A stretch of 14,901 nucleotides of DNA, taken from NCBI GenBank assembly GCA_017999075.1, contig JAGOBX010000031.1, forward strand, positions 1-14,901, written 5' to 3'. The notes below the pieces were generated by a model. The model worked only from the letters and a program-made list of their open reading frames with translations. It did no database searches and was not told the DNA's origin. This document shows, one piece after another, positions 6,859-14,901 of this stretch; positions within the stretch are counted from its first letter, which is position 1; every line of letters begins with the position of its first letter. The position numbers and the translations under genes were made by a program. The stretch comes from JAGOBX01 sp017999075 [NCBI: Candidatus Babelota bacterium]. GTDB taxonomy: Bacteria; JAGOBX01.

Positions 6859-8001
6859 TTATAACCGTGATTTATTTACATATTGAATAATTTCATTTCC
6901 TATTTCCCATATAGGAGCAATTTTATCAGCAAGGTTTTCTTTAACTACTACTCCAGGCATTCCGAATACTACTGCGGATTCTTCAGATTCTGCCATTATA
7001 TACGCACCTTGTTTTTTTAGTTCCCGTATAGCCAGCAATCCGTCATTTCCCATCCCTGTCATTATTACACACATAATATTTTCAGGTTTAAAAACTTTGG
7101 CAGCGGCAAAATACATATCATTTACAGCAGGTTTGAATAAATCATCTTGTTTTGGCATTCTGTGTTTAACAATTATATTGTTATTATGTTTTTGAAAATC
7201 TATCTGATATCCTGCCTGAGCAACAATTCCCAATCCGGGTTTCACAACATCTCCATCTTGAGATTCTTTTACTTGAATTTTAGACAAATTATTCAATCTG
7301 TCAGCAAGCGATTTTGTGAATCCTACCGGCATATGCTGAACAACAATTATCCCGACAGGAAAATCTGAAGGTATTTTTTCAAAAACATTCTGTAATGCAG
7401 GAGGTCCTCCTGTAGAAGTGCCGATAAGACATATTTCAATCCGGTTCGATTTATGTTTTTCAGGATATGATGATACCTTTGCCTGTTCTTTAACAATCTG
7501 CCGAACAGCAGGTGTTTTTGCATCCGGAATTTGTAGCGTCGATTCTTTTTGTAAACTTTTTTCGAGTTCAACTTTTTGTTTTATAACGCTAAGTTTAGAT
7601 AAATTTATTCTGGCTGCAGTCTTTATTTTTGAATGAATTTCATATCTCAGCCTTTCAATGCTTTCAAGTTCTGCTTTGGAGGGTTTTGTAATAAAATCTA
7701 CGGCGCCGATATCCATGGCTTCAAGAGTTACATCGGCTCCTTCTGTAGTAATTGAACTGAACATTATGACCGGTATTTTTTTAGGCAGAGCCATTATTCG
7801 TTTTAAACATTCTATTCCGTCCATATTGGGCATCTGAACATCAAGCATTATTACATTAGGCTGAAATAACGGTATTTTTGACATTGCATCAATTCCGTCG
7901 CGCGCTGTTCCGCAAACAACTATTTCTTCAGATTCAATAATTTTTGTTAATGTAACGCGCATAAACGCTGAATCGTCAACTATTAAAACTCTTATTTTCA
8001 T
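6859..8001 (-). CDS. cheB: Chemotaxis response regulator protein-glutamate methylesterase CheB
   Basis: CheB removes methyl groups from glutamates of chemoreceptors (and deamidates glutamines) when its receiver is phosphorylated by CheA, giving adaptation opposite to CheR. The 380 residues show an intact receiver (1-120): acidic pair Asp9/Asp10, phospho-acceptor Asp54 in MLDVQMPNMDG, and Lys106 in TKPS. A Lys/Gln-rich linker of about 65 residues (122-187) is longer than in enteric CheB. The esterase domain (188-378) has the expected triad: Ser196 in GTSTGGP, His223 in VQHMP and Asp320 in TGMGNDG. The start at 8001 is supported by GAGGA with 6-base spacing. It lies 14 bases after cheR, the normal adaptation pair. 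It is the only receiver in the window with all catalytic residues. Confidence 0.97.
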   Translation of the reverse strand: MKIRVLIVDDSAFMRVTLTKIIESEEIVVCGTARDGIDAMSKIPLFQPNVIMLDVQMPNMDGIECLKRIMALPKKIPVIMFSSITTEGADVTLEAMDIGAVDFITKPSKAELESIERLRYEIHSKIKTAARINLSKLSVIKQKVELEKSLQKESTLQIPDAKTPAVRQIVKEQAKVSSYPEKHKSNRIEICLIGTSTGGPPALQNVFEKIPSDFPVGIIVVQHMPVGFTKSLADRLNNLSKIQVKESQDGDVVKPGLGIVAQAGYQIDFQKHNNNIIVKHRMPKQDDLFKPAVNDMYFAAAKVFKPENIMCVIMTGMGNDGLLAIRELKKQGAYIMAESEESAVVFGMPGVVVKENLADKIAPIWEIGNEIIQYVNKSRL

Positions 8002-8015
8002 ATAGAATCCTCAAA

Positions 8016-8855
8016 TTATTTTTTTATATAACCTAATCCGTTTTTAAACTGTTTCATTTCGAATGCAACAGAAAATTTAAACAGCGATTCAGAATGACCT
8101 AAAAAAAGTACTCCGCTTTGATTTAAACTTTTATACATACTGTTTACAACTCTTTTTTTTATGGAATCTTCAAAATATATTAAAACATTACGGCAGAATA
8201 TAACGTCTACATTTTTATATTTCATATATCCAAAATCATCAAGCAGATTGAATCGTTCAAATTTCACCTTTGATTTTATCTTGTCGACAAGCTGATATTC
8301 GGAACCTGTTTTTACAAAGTATTTGTCAAGATATGTTTTATTGGCAGTTCGAAAAGAAAATTGTGAATAAACTGCTTTTTTTGCCAATTCAAGAACTTTT
8401 AGAGAAATGTCTGTTCCAATGATTTCGTATGTTATATCAGGCCGTATCAGATTATTTTCTAAAAGTTCAATGGCGATTGTATATGCTTCTTCTCCTGAAG
8501 AAGATGCGGCAGACCAAATTTTTATATATTTTTTGTTATTTCTGATTAATTCGGGAATTACTTCATCAATTAAAATTTTTATTTGACCTGTTTCCCTGAA
8601 AAAATAAGTTTCATTTGTTGTTAGTATATCTGTAATATTATCGAATTCAGCTAACCGCTTAGGATCATATTTTAAATAATAATAGTATTCCTTAAAATTT
8701 GTAAAATTCAATTTTTTCAGACGGGGAGATAGCCTGTTCTCAAGAATATATTTCTTTGAAATATCATAATGCAGCCCGCAGAATTCATTAATAGTATCGC
8801 TGAGTAATTTGAATTCTTCATCTGTAATATTAATTTTACTGTTGATTTCGAACAT
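8016..8855 (-). CDS. cheR: Chemoreceptor glutamate methyltransferase CheR
   Basis: CheR methylates glutamate side chains on chemoreceptor helices using S-adenosylmethionine. The 279 residues match the family length. An alpha-helical N-domain (about 10-70) precedes TTNETYFFRE (79-88), the conserved entry to the catalytic domain. SAM-binding motif I appears as IWSAASSSGEEAYTIAI (113-129), then GTDIS (147-151) and DVIFCRNVLIYF (217-228), with LGHSES (252-257) near the end. No C-terminal TPR extension is present, so it is a plain CheR. The ATG at 8855 has AGGA six bases upstream. It is followed by cheB after 14 bases and preceded by the HEAT-repeat gene after 33 bases. Confidence 0.97.
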   Translation of the reverse strand: MFEINSKINITDEEFKLLSDTINEFCGLHYDISKKYILENRLSPRLKKLNFTNFKEYYYYLKYDPKRLAEFDNITDILTTNETYFFRETGQIKILIDEVIPELIRNNKKYIKIWSAASSSGEEAYTIAIELLENNLIRPDITYEIIGTDISLKVLELAKKAVYSQFSFRTANKTYLDKYFVKTGSEYQLVDKIKSKVKFERFNLLDDFGYMKYKNVDVIFCRNVLIYFEDSIKKRVVNSMYKSLNQSGVLFLGHSESLFKFSVAFEMKQFKNGLGYIKK

Positions 8856-8888
8856 TTTATTTCCTGAACATATATAAATATATTATAC

Positions 8889-11381
8889 TTATACTTTTAA
8901 ATTTTTTAAATTAGTTAACACCTTTTTTGCTGTTTTGATTATATTTTTATCCGGATAAGCAATAGGGTACAAGGCTGTTAAAAATTTTTTCCGTTTTAGA
9001 TTATCCATACATATAATTATTTCATATTTTACCGGAATAGAAACATGATTTATTGTTTTTATTAGAAAATCGTCGAACATATCTGATTTGAGATTTGCAA
9101 TTAATTTGATTATTATCAATTGTATTTCTTCTGCAATTTCTGTGAAATTTTGGCAAAAATTCATCAGGTATTCAGCAGGAAATTTAAGTAGAGAATGAAA
9201 AATATGTTCTGAAAATTCTTTATTTAAAGAATTTTCCATTAAAAAATTAAAACTTTTTTTGTTTTTCATGTTACCCATATTTTTAAAAATTGTTGAACAT
9301 ATCAGGTGATCGGACTGATTTTGTGCAAATAGATTTATTAATATTTCAGTATGAGTTTCTTTGCCCAACAAGCTTAATGCTTCAATTGCTGCAGTTTTTA
9401 TGCGCCAATTGCTGTCGTAATTAAGCATATCAATAAAATTATTTATGCATTCATTATAATTTTGAACTATACAGTATTTTATTGTTTCTACTCTTACGTC
9501 CAAATCATCGTCTTTCAATAATTTCAGAACAATGTCTAATGGTATTTTCTGATTTATTTTTGATATTGCAGATAATGCGGAAATTTTAACGATTCCAATA
9601 GGATCGTCTAAAAGTTTTATTAAATTTTGCGTTATTGACGAATCTCCTATTTCGCCCAATGTTCTCAGAGTGAAATATTTTATCCACATATTATCGTCAT
9701 TTAAAAGATTCAATAATATGGGAATTATTTTTTTGTCATTAATTCTCGTTAGAGCAGTTACTATATGTTCTTTTATTTCGTTATCAGGTTCATTCAAAAA
9801 TTTTACTATCAGATCAATCCCTGTTTTGTCGCTTATATAACTTATCGCGTCAATATAAGCAATTTTAATTTCTTTCGACTCGAATACATCAACTTCTTTA
9901 AGAATTGAAATATTGGCAGGATCTCCTATGTATCCAAGAGTTTTTATACATCCCTTTTTTGTATACAAATTATTTGATTTAATATTTGTTTTACAATATT
10001 CTATAACTTCATTATTTCCTATAATACTTAATGCGCCGACTGCTGCAGAATGCAGAGATTCATTATCGCTATTTAAAAATTTTACAATCAATCCAACCGA
10101 ACTTTCGCAGCGCAGCCATCCTAAAGAATAAATTATTTGTTCTTCTATTTCTTTTGAATCAGGGCTTTTTAACAGATTCATTAAAAATTCAGATTCTTTT
10201 TCTGAACCTATAATTCCAAGAATTTCTATTATAACGCGTTTAATGGTTAAAGATTCGGTTTTATGAAATTCTTTTATAATGTCAGATATAATAGAATACC
10301 CTATTCTTATAAGCATTTCACGGATTTTATCTTTGAAATCAGGATCTTCAATTAAAATTATAAGTTCGTGGGTCAATTTTATATTATCAATCCATCCTAA
10401 AATTTGAAGAGCATCATTTTTTAATGACATATCCGTAGTTTTTAAAATGGATATTAATTGTTCGTACCGTTCGTATTTTTTAAAAAATTGACGGCAGATC
10501 CCTTTAATAAGTTCGTAATTGTTTTTATCTTCGCCTGATTTTGATGATTTTTTGTAGATGTTTGCTATTGCAGCAACAATTTTGGAATTTACTTCTTCGT
10601 CAGTATCAAAATATTCAAGTATAGAATTTATTGATATATCAGCTCCTATGTTGCCGAGCGCATCAATGCATAATCCTCTGATCATTTCGTCTTCAAGAAA
10701 AGACATTAGCTGAGGACAGGCTTTCATAGAACCTATTTTACCAAGGGATTCTATTAATATTATTTTTAAATAGATGTCTTCCACATCCAGCATTGACAAC
10801 ATGATATCAACTGATTTTTCGGAACCTATATTTCCTAAAGCTTCAATTATCGCATATTTTACGTTCATATTATTTTCAACGCTCAAACGCCGTATTAAAT
10901 CTTTTAAAGATATTGGAGATTTAATGAAGCCCAGTATGTTTGCCGACAGTATTCTTGCGTCAGGATCGCTGTCTGATAAATACGGAAGAACATATGGTAT
11001 TGATTTTTTTCCGAAATGTATAAGCGCATCAATTGCAGTTGAATGAACGTCAATATGAGAATCTTTGATTATTTTACTTAACACCGGAAGACATAACGGA
11101 TTATTTATTTTTTTGAATGCTTCAACTATGCTTTTTCTCAACCGCCAATTTTCAGATTCTATTTGTTTTGCAAGGTTCTCTATAACTCTGTTAATAATTG
11201 TGTGTTTATTTTCATCCGGCAAAACATTGGTTTTATCGTCTGTTTCTGTTTCTGCTGAAAAATCATTCCCGGCATTGTCCTCCGCAGAAGCGCAAAGTTC
11301 TCCTATCATATCTATTGCCTGGCGTCTTATTTCTTCATCTTCGGATTTTAAATTTTTTATAAAAATATCAAGTTCTTTCAT
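8889..11381 (-). CDS. Large HEAT-repeat (PBS-lyase-like) protein of the che cluster
   Basis: The 830 residues are almost entirely HEAT repeats, roughly twenty or more. Most units end in a short motif of the type A/S/T-L-G-x-I-G, for example ALGNIG (181-186, 241-246), SLGKIG (212-217), TLGYIG (481-486) and TLGEIG (574-579). From 419 to 574 six consecutive units are spaced exactly 31 residues apart. An acidic insert at about 30-60 interrupts the first repeats. No signal peptide, membrane span, catalytic or nucleotide-binding motif is visible. HEAT solenoids are protein-binding scaffolds; similar short repeats occur in phycobilin lyases, but nothing here points to bilins. The place between cheW and cheR suggests a partner in the signalling array or adaptation machinery, which is inference from position. 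The ATG at 11381 has AAGGG six bases upstream. The repeat family is certain and the function unknown. Confidence 0.88.
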   Translation of the reverse strand: MKELDIFIKNLKSEDEEIRRQAIDMIGELCASAEDNAGNDFSAETETDDKTNVLPDENKHTIINRVIENLAKQIESENWRLRKSIVEAFKKINNPLCLPVLSKIIKDSHIDVHSTAIDALIHFGKKSIPYVLPYLSDSDPDARILSANILGFIKSPISLKDLIRRLSVENNMNVKYAIIEALGNIGSEKSVDIMLSMLDVEDIYLKIILIESLGKIGSMKACPQLMSFLEDEMIRGLCIDALGNIGADISINSILEYFDTDEEVNSKIVAAIANIYKKSSKSGEDKNNYELIKGICRQFFKKYERYEQLISILKTTDMSLKNDALQILGWIDNIKLTHELIILIEDPDFKDKIREMLIRIGYSIISDIIKEFHKTESLTIKRVIIEILGIIGSEKESEFLMNLLKSPDSKEIEEQIIYSLGWLRCESSVGLIVKFLNSDNESLHSAAVGALSIIGNNEVIEYCKTNIKSNNLYTKKGCIKTLGYIGDPANISILKEVDVFESKEIKIAYIDAISYISDKTGIDLIVKFLNEPDNEIKEHIVTALTRINDKKIIPILLNLLNDDNMWIKYFTLRTLGEIGDSSITQNLIKLLDDPIGIVKISALSAISKINQKIPLDIVLKLLKDDDLDVRVETIKYCIVQNYNECINNFIDMLNYDSNWRIKTAAIEALSLLGKETHTEILINLFAQNQSDHLICSTIFKNMGNMKNKKSFNFLMENSLNKEFSEHIFHSLLKFPAEYLMNFCQNFTEIAEEIQLIIIKLIANLKSDMFDDFLIKTINHVSIPVKYEIIICMDNLKRKKFLTALYPIAYPDKNIIKTAKKVLTNLKNLKV

Positions 11382-11488
11382 TTTCTGCCCTTAAAAAAAT
11401 ATAATTTTTTAAATCAATTTTTATGAATTGCCGGATAGTTTCCGCCGATGATAAATTATGCGGATCACCAATCAGCAAAATATTAATT
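11382..11488. other. Longest intergenic gap, between cheW and the HEAT-repeat gene
   Basis: These 107 bases separate cheW from the HEAT-repeat gene. The transcript strand can form two small hairpins, a 5-bp CAATT/AATTG stem at 11415-11430 and a 4-bp CGGA/TCCG stem near 11432-11446. Neither is GC-rich followed by a U-run at the right distance, so I do not call a terminator. I see no good -35/-10 pair either. It is the most plausible place in the cluster for an internal promoter, processing site or attenuator, but the sequence does not prove any. Confidence 0.4.
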
Positions 11489-12001
11489 TTATAAGGATAA
11501 TTTCTCCAGTTCTTTTTCAGAAAGCAATTTTTCAATATTCAACAATATAATCAATCTATCATTAATTCTTGCGACTCCTTCTATATAATTCTGAGAAATT
11601 CCTGAAACTATAGACGGCGTAGGATCAATTAAATTTAATGGAATAGATATTACTTCTTTTACCTTATCAACTTGAAAACCTATTACTTTTTTTTCGATTT
11701 CAACAACTATAAACCTTATGTCTTTGGGATTTTCCTGATATTTAATTGAAAATTTTTTTTTCAAATCAACAACAGGCACTACTTTCCCTCGCAGATTCAC
11801 AACGCCCTTTACAAAATCAAGAGATAACGGAACAGGCGTTATTTTAGTTGATTTTATTATTTCAATTATAAGCATAATATCTATTGCATATTCTTCTTTG
11901 CCGATATTGAAAGTTACAACATGTTTTGAATTTTCTTCTTTTTTTTCTGTGTTTTTGTTATTTGCAATTTCATTTTTTTTTGTTAATAATTGAGTTTCCA
12001 T
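11489..12001 (-). CDS. cheW: Chemotaxis coupling protein CheW
   Basis: CheW bridges chemoreceptors and the CheA P5 domain in the signalling array. The 170 residues consist of a charged N-terminal extension (about 1-25) and a full CheW beta-barrel domain (26-162): HVVTFNIGKEEYAIDI (27-42), the signature VNLRGKVVPVVDLKKKF (68-84, with the conserved Arg71-Gly72), FQVDKVKEVI (109-118) and a final LLNIEKLL strand. The start at 12001 has a strong GGAGGA site (12012-12017) 10 bases upstream. It follows cheA by 24 bases. Length and motifs are normal for the family. Confidence 0.97.
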   Translation of the reverse strand: METQLLTKKNEIANNKNTEKKEENSKHVVTFNIGKEEYAIDIMLIIEIIKSTKITPVPLSLDFVKGVVNLRGKVVPVVDLKKKFSIKYQENPKDIRFIVVEIEKKVIGFQVDKVKEVISIPLNLIDPTPSIVSGISQNYIEGVARINDRLIILLNIEKLLSEKELEKLSL

Positions 12002-12025
12002 TTTTTTGATTTCCTCCGGATGAAC

Positions 12026-14901
12026 TTATTTTTTGTTTTTAGCGTTTGTTATTACAGTTGATATATCCAATATCAATACAACTTGACCATCGCCAAGTAT
12101 TGTAGCTCCCGCTATTCCAGGAGTAGAAACTATTTTATGATTTAAAGATTTTATAACTATTTCCTGCTGTCCCAGTAAATCATCAACTACCATAGCGATT
12201 TTTTCTTCAGCCAAACCTATTACAACTATGAATAACTTATCTTTATTTGCGTTTGATTCTATTTTAAATTGGTTGTTAAGCCGCAATATTGGAATTACAC
12301 TGTTTCTTAATTTAATAACCTCATATTTTCCTTCAATGGAACCTATTTCAGACGCGCGGATTTTTACGCTTTCAATTACTGCAGCAAGAGGAACTGCAAA
12401 TATTTGTTCGCCTACTTTTACGAGCAGAGAATTTATTATTGCAAGAGTTAATGGAAGTTTTATTGTGAAAGTGGTGCCTTTCCCGACTTTAGTCTGTATA
12501 TCAACTATTCCGTTTATTTTAGAAATATTCGATTTTACAACATCCATTCCCACTCCTCTTCCGGATATATCGGTTATTACTTCAGCCGTTGAAAAACCAG
12601 GTTTAAAAATAAATTTTATAATGTCATTATCTGATATCATATTCGATTCTTCTTGTGACAATAATCCTTTTTCCAAGGATTTTTTTCTTATAACATCAGC
12701 GTTTATTCCTGCTCCGTCGTCTTCAATTTCTATTATTATATGATTTCCTTCGTGAAAAGCGTTCAGAGTTAAATTTCCTGCTTCCAGTTTGCCGGCAGCA
12801 AGCCGTTTTTCAGGTTCTTCGATTCCATGGTCCAGCGCATTTCGTATTAAATGTACCATAGGATCTCCGATTTCTTCAATTACTGTTTTATCAAGCTCTG
12901 TTTCTTCACCTTTAATTATTAAATTAACTTTTTTGTTTCGAGCTTTTGCTATATCCCTTACAACTCTCGGGAACCTGTTAAATACAGTGCCTATTGGAAC
13001 CATTCTGGTTTTCATTATAGCTTCCTGAATGTCATTGGTAACCCTGCCGAGCTGCTCAGTAACAAATTTAAGTTTACTTTTATTTTCTAAAATATTTTCA
13101 TCAAAGTTGTTTCCTATTTGTTCTACCTGGGTCTTGGCAATAAGAAGTTCTCCTACAAGGTTCATCAGAGTATCGAGTTTTTCAATATCCACTCTTACTG
13201 TCGCGCTTCCTGCTATAGAAGGTTTGCCGGATGTTTCTTTTGATGAGGATTGAACAGCTGCAGTTTTCTCTGTAGAAGATTGAACATTGTCGTCACTTGA
13301 AACCGGTTTGTTAACGTGAACCGGTTTATCAGCAGGGGAAGTCTGTTTTGTTTTGGGCAGTTCCTGGGTTTTTACCGGTTTTGAAATGGTTTTGATTTCA
13401 CTTGCATTTTTACTGGTATCCGAAGGTTTATTGTTCTGCATAATTTTTTGTTGCTCCGTTTTAATATTAGTATTTTTGTTTTGGTTTTGAATTTTTGAAT
13501 TTATTTCCGTTGTATTTTTTTTTGAAATATTTGAACGCACCGGTTTTATTTTTTTCTTTTTTGTACTGCCGGCATCAGAAGATGATTTTTTCGAAGAATA
13601 ATTTTCTAAATTTGATTTGAAAACATTTATATCATTTTCAGCCAGTATTTTAATACAATCTTGAGATTTGTCGGCAAGCAATGATATTGTAGAGATATGC
13701 TCTTCTGATATAAAATACAATTTAATAGGCAAATCAAAATTTGACGGTTCGAAATAATCCAGCTCTATTATTTCATCAATATCAAAAAGTAATGCCGCAA
13801 TTTCTCCGAATAATTCTATTTTTGATTTTAAAATTTCAAAATTATTCATATCTTCGTTGAAATCCTGTTTATAAAAGAAAAGGATTTCGTAAATGTTTTT
13901 GCTGTCGGCAATGGCTGATTCGAATTTTTTTATATCAACGTCTGATAGGCCGTAGTAAAACGGCTGTTTTAATGAATTTTCTGCAGATGACAGGTCTGCC
14001 GCATATTGTTGAGATTCAATTGATTCTTCGGGTTCATTGTTTATTAAATTCAGCAATTGAGATAAAACTTTATTATTTATTTTGGTTATTTTGTTGGTTT
14101 CAACAAGTTCCTGAACTGCCGCGCCTAATGCATCGCAATTTTTTAAAAGAAGATCAACAAGATTTTCAGTCATTTTTATTTTATCATTGCGCACTGAATC
14201 AATAGAATTCTCGAGTTTATGAGCAAATTCAGAAATTGGTTTAAGACCGAACATGTTTGATAATCCTTTTAACGTATGCATTGCCCGGAACATGGTGTTT
14301 ATAAGTTCAGGATTATAATCGTTAATATTTTTTTCTATTTCAAGCAAACATTCGTTAAATTCATGGATATGTTCTATCGCTTCTTCCTTAAAAGAAATTA
14401 TAATTTCAGGAGTGATGAATTCACCGTCAAAAGAAAGTTCAAACTGTATTTTTTCTTCTTCGCTGATTTCTTCTTTAACGCAGTCAGTGTTAACGCTGCC
14501 AGCACAGTCATCTTCATATATTTCAAAAATCTCAATTATTTGATTTAATGTTAAATCTAATTCTTTGTAAAATGATTTTTTTGTATTTTTTGAAGCAACA
14601 ATGAAAATTATCTGAAGATCAAAATTTTTGCAGTCGAAAGATTCAAAAGACTGTAATGGCTCGTTCATTGAAGCTGACAATATTATTTCAGTTATTGATT
14701 CGAGTTTTTTATAGAACGTTATTAAAGATTTGTTTTTGTTAATGAAATCTTTATCAAGAAAAGTTTTTATAATATAAATATTATAATCGTTTTCAATAAA
14801 ATGCTGAAGTTTTTCAACGTCGTATTGTTTGAATAAATTCATTACCTCTTTTGGTATAACCAGTTGTTGAAGATATTCTGTATACAATTCGTCAATGCCT
14901 G
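12026..14901 (-). CDS. cheA: Chemotaxis histidine kinase CheA, probably 5'-truncated by the right edge
   Basis: CheA autophosphorylates on a P1 histidine and passes phosphate to CheY and CheB. Numbering from the TTG at 14887 gives 953 residues, but the frame is open to the window edge and no ribosome binding site precedes that TTG, so the true start is probably outside. Order: P2-like domain (about 33-125); Hpt/P1 domain (about 155-265) with phospho-acceptor His204 in MHTLKG; a second P2-like domain (about 328-415); a Lys/Ser/Gln/Pro-rich linker (430-560); P3 dimerisation (563-650, MNLVGELLIAKTQ at 575-587); the P4 ATPase with N-box HLIRNALDHG (679-688), G1 box DDGAGI (723-728), F box FKPGFST (761-767) and G2 box GRGVGMDVV (776-784); and P5 (about 812-950), which pairs with CheW. 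A domain in front of P1 is unusual. Confidence 0.95.
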   Translation of the reverse strand, partial: GIDELYTEYLQQLVIPKEVMNLFKQYDVEKLQHFIENDYNIYIIKTFLDKDFINKNKSLITFYKKLESITEIILSASMNEPLQSFESFDCKNFDLQIIFIVASKNTKKSFYKELDLTLNQIIEIFEIYEDDCAGSVNTDCVKEEISEEEKIQFELSFDGEFITPEIIISFKEEAIEHIHEFNECLLEIEKNINDYNPELINTMFRAMHTLKGLSNMFGLKPISEFAHKLENSIDSVRNDKIKMTENLVDLLLKNCDALGAAVQELVETNKITKINNKVLSQLLNLINNEPEESIESQQYAADLSSAENSLKQPFYYGLSDVDIKKFESAIADSKNIYEILFFYKQDFNEDMNNFEILKSKIELFGEIAALLFDIDEIIELDYFEPSNFDLPIKLYFISEEHISTISLLADKSQDCIKILAENDINVFKSNLENYSSKKSSSDAGSTKKKKIKPVRSNISKKNTTEINSKIQNQNKNTNIKTEQQKIMQNNKPSDTSKNASEIKTISKPVKTQELPKTKQTSPADKPVHVNKPVSSDDNVQSSTEKTAAVQSSSKETSGKPSIAGSATVRVDIEKLDTLMNLVGELLIAKTQVEQIGNNFDENILENKSKLKFVTEQLGRVTNDIQEAIMKTRMVPIGTVFNRFPRVVRDIAKARNKKVNLIIKGEETELDKTVIEEIGDPMVHLIRNALDHGIEEPEKRLAAGKLEAGNLTLNAFHEGNHIIIEIEDDGAGINADVIRKKSLEKGLLSQEESNMISDNDIIKFIFKPGFSTAEVITDISGRGVGMDVVKSNISKINGIVDIQTKVGKGTTFTIKLPLTLAIINSLLVKVGEQIFAVPLAAVIESVKIRASEIGSIEGKYEVIKLRNSVIPILRLNNQFKIESNANKDKLFIVVIGLAEEKIAMVVDDLLGQQEIVIKSLNHKIVSTPGIAGATILGDGQVVLILDISTVITNAKNKK

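Larger units (their letters stand above)
1..14901 (-). other. Chemotaxis gene cluster, probably a single long transcription unit
   Basis: All ten genes point leftward. Gaps are 24, 107, 33, 14, 4, 15, 81, 9 and 0 bases, no opposite-strand gene interrupts them, and I see no strong intrinsic terminator. This is the pattern of one polycistronic operon that continues past both edges. Short gaps at cheR-cheB, cheB-RsbW-like, RsbW-like-STAS and TPR-glycosyltransferase suggest translational coupling; the 107- and 81-base gaps could carry internal promoters. Confidence 0.7.

Noticed and set aside
7347-7571. Minus-strand open frame of 74 codons overlapping cheB in another frame
   Set aside because: It lies wholly within cheB, across the linker and the start of the esterase domain, is very rich in basic residues, and has no recognisable domain.
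9570-10127. Periodic similarity about 93 bases apart, at first glance a repeat array
   Set aside because: It is the DNA trace of 31-residue HEAT repeats in a coding frame; there are no identical direct repeats with unique spacers, so not CRISPR.
8889-11381. HEAT protein as a phycobilin lyase
   Set aside because: PBS-lyase HEAT-like repeats occur in many scaffold proteins, and nothing else in the window points to phycobilisomes.
11415-11446. Possible terminator between cheW and the HEAT gene
   Set aside because: The stems are only 4-5 bp, AT-rich or mismatched, and not followed directly by a U-run.
11444-11454. GCCGATGATAA on the plus strand resembling a sigma-28 -10 element
   Set aside because: It has an extra base pair relative to the usual motif, lies on the wrong strand for every gene here, and has no downstream plus-strand gene.
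12228-12743. 171-codon plus-strand open frame inside cheA
   Set aside because: It is antisense to the conserved P4/P5 region of CheA, its predicted protein resembles no domain, and such frames arise easily opposite AT-rich coding DNA.

Overview
The window holds ten genes, all on the minus strand, packed almost end to end. It reads as one stretch of a chemotaxis operon, transcribed from the right edge towards the left. The DNA is strongly AT-rich (by eye about a quarter to a third G+C), with long A/T homopolymers even inside genes. TGA is used as a stop, and at least one gene starts with TTG. There are no mobile elements, RNA genes, CRISPR arrays or convincing terminators, and no intergenic gap exceeds 107 bases. 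The organism is a low-GC, probably motile bacterium. The very large DUF342/FapA protein with a Jag_N module beside che genes would fit a spirochaete or a similar low-GC lineage, but this placement is a guess.

In transcription order: cheA (12026 to the right edge, 5' end probably outside), cheW (11489-12001), an 830-residue HEAT-repeat protein (8889-11381), cheR (8016-8855), cheB (6859-8001), a degenerate receiver fused to an RsbW-like ATPase (6030-6854), a small STAS anti-sigma-factor antagonist (5706-6014), a giant FapA-family protein (2190-5624), a TPR lipoprotein (1014-2180) and a GT4-type glycosyltransferase (1-1013, cut by the left edge). Gaps between them are 24, 107, 33, 14, 4, 15, 81, 9 and 0 bases.

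The first half is a nearly complete chemosensory core: histidine kinase, coupling protein, receptor methyltransferase and receptor methylesterase. It lacks CheY, CheC/CheD/CheX, CheZ and receptors, which must lie elsewhere. The second half suggests a second output: an RsbW/RsbV-like partner-switch pair (without its sigma factor or PP2C phosphatase), a FapA-type beta-solenoid protein, and an envelope tail of lipoprotein plus glycosyltransferase. I infer that the cluster couples taxis signalling to a partner switch and to cell-surface or flagellar assembly. The sequence shows co-transcription potential, not the functional link.

The most notable features are internal duplications and degenerated domains: CheA carries a P2-like domain on both sides of its phosphotransfer domain; the FapA protein contains two collinear FapA cores about 690 residues apart; the receiver fused to the RsbW-like ATPase has lost every conserved phosphorylation residue, with Glu at the phospho-acceptor site; and a large HEAT solenoid with a 31-residue period sits between cheW and cheR. 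I did not find a wholly new kind of system. The best candidate for something undescribed is the combination of pseudo-receiver/RsbW, STAS, HEAT and duplicated FapA inside a che operon.
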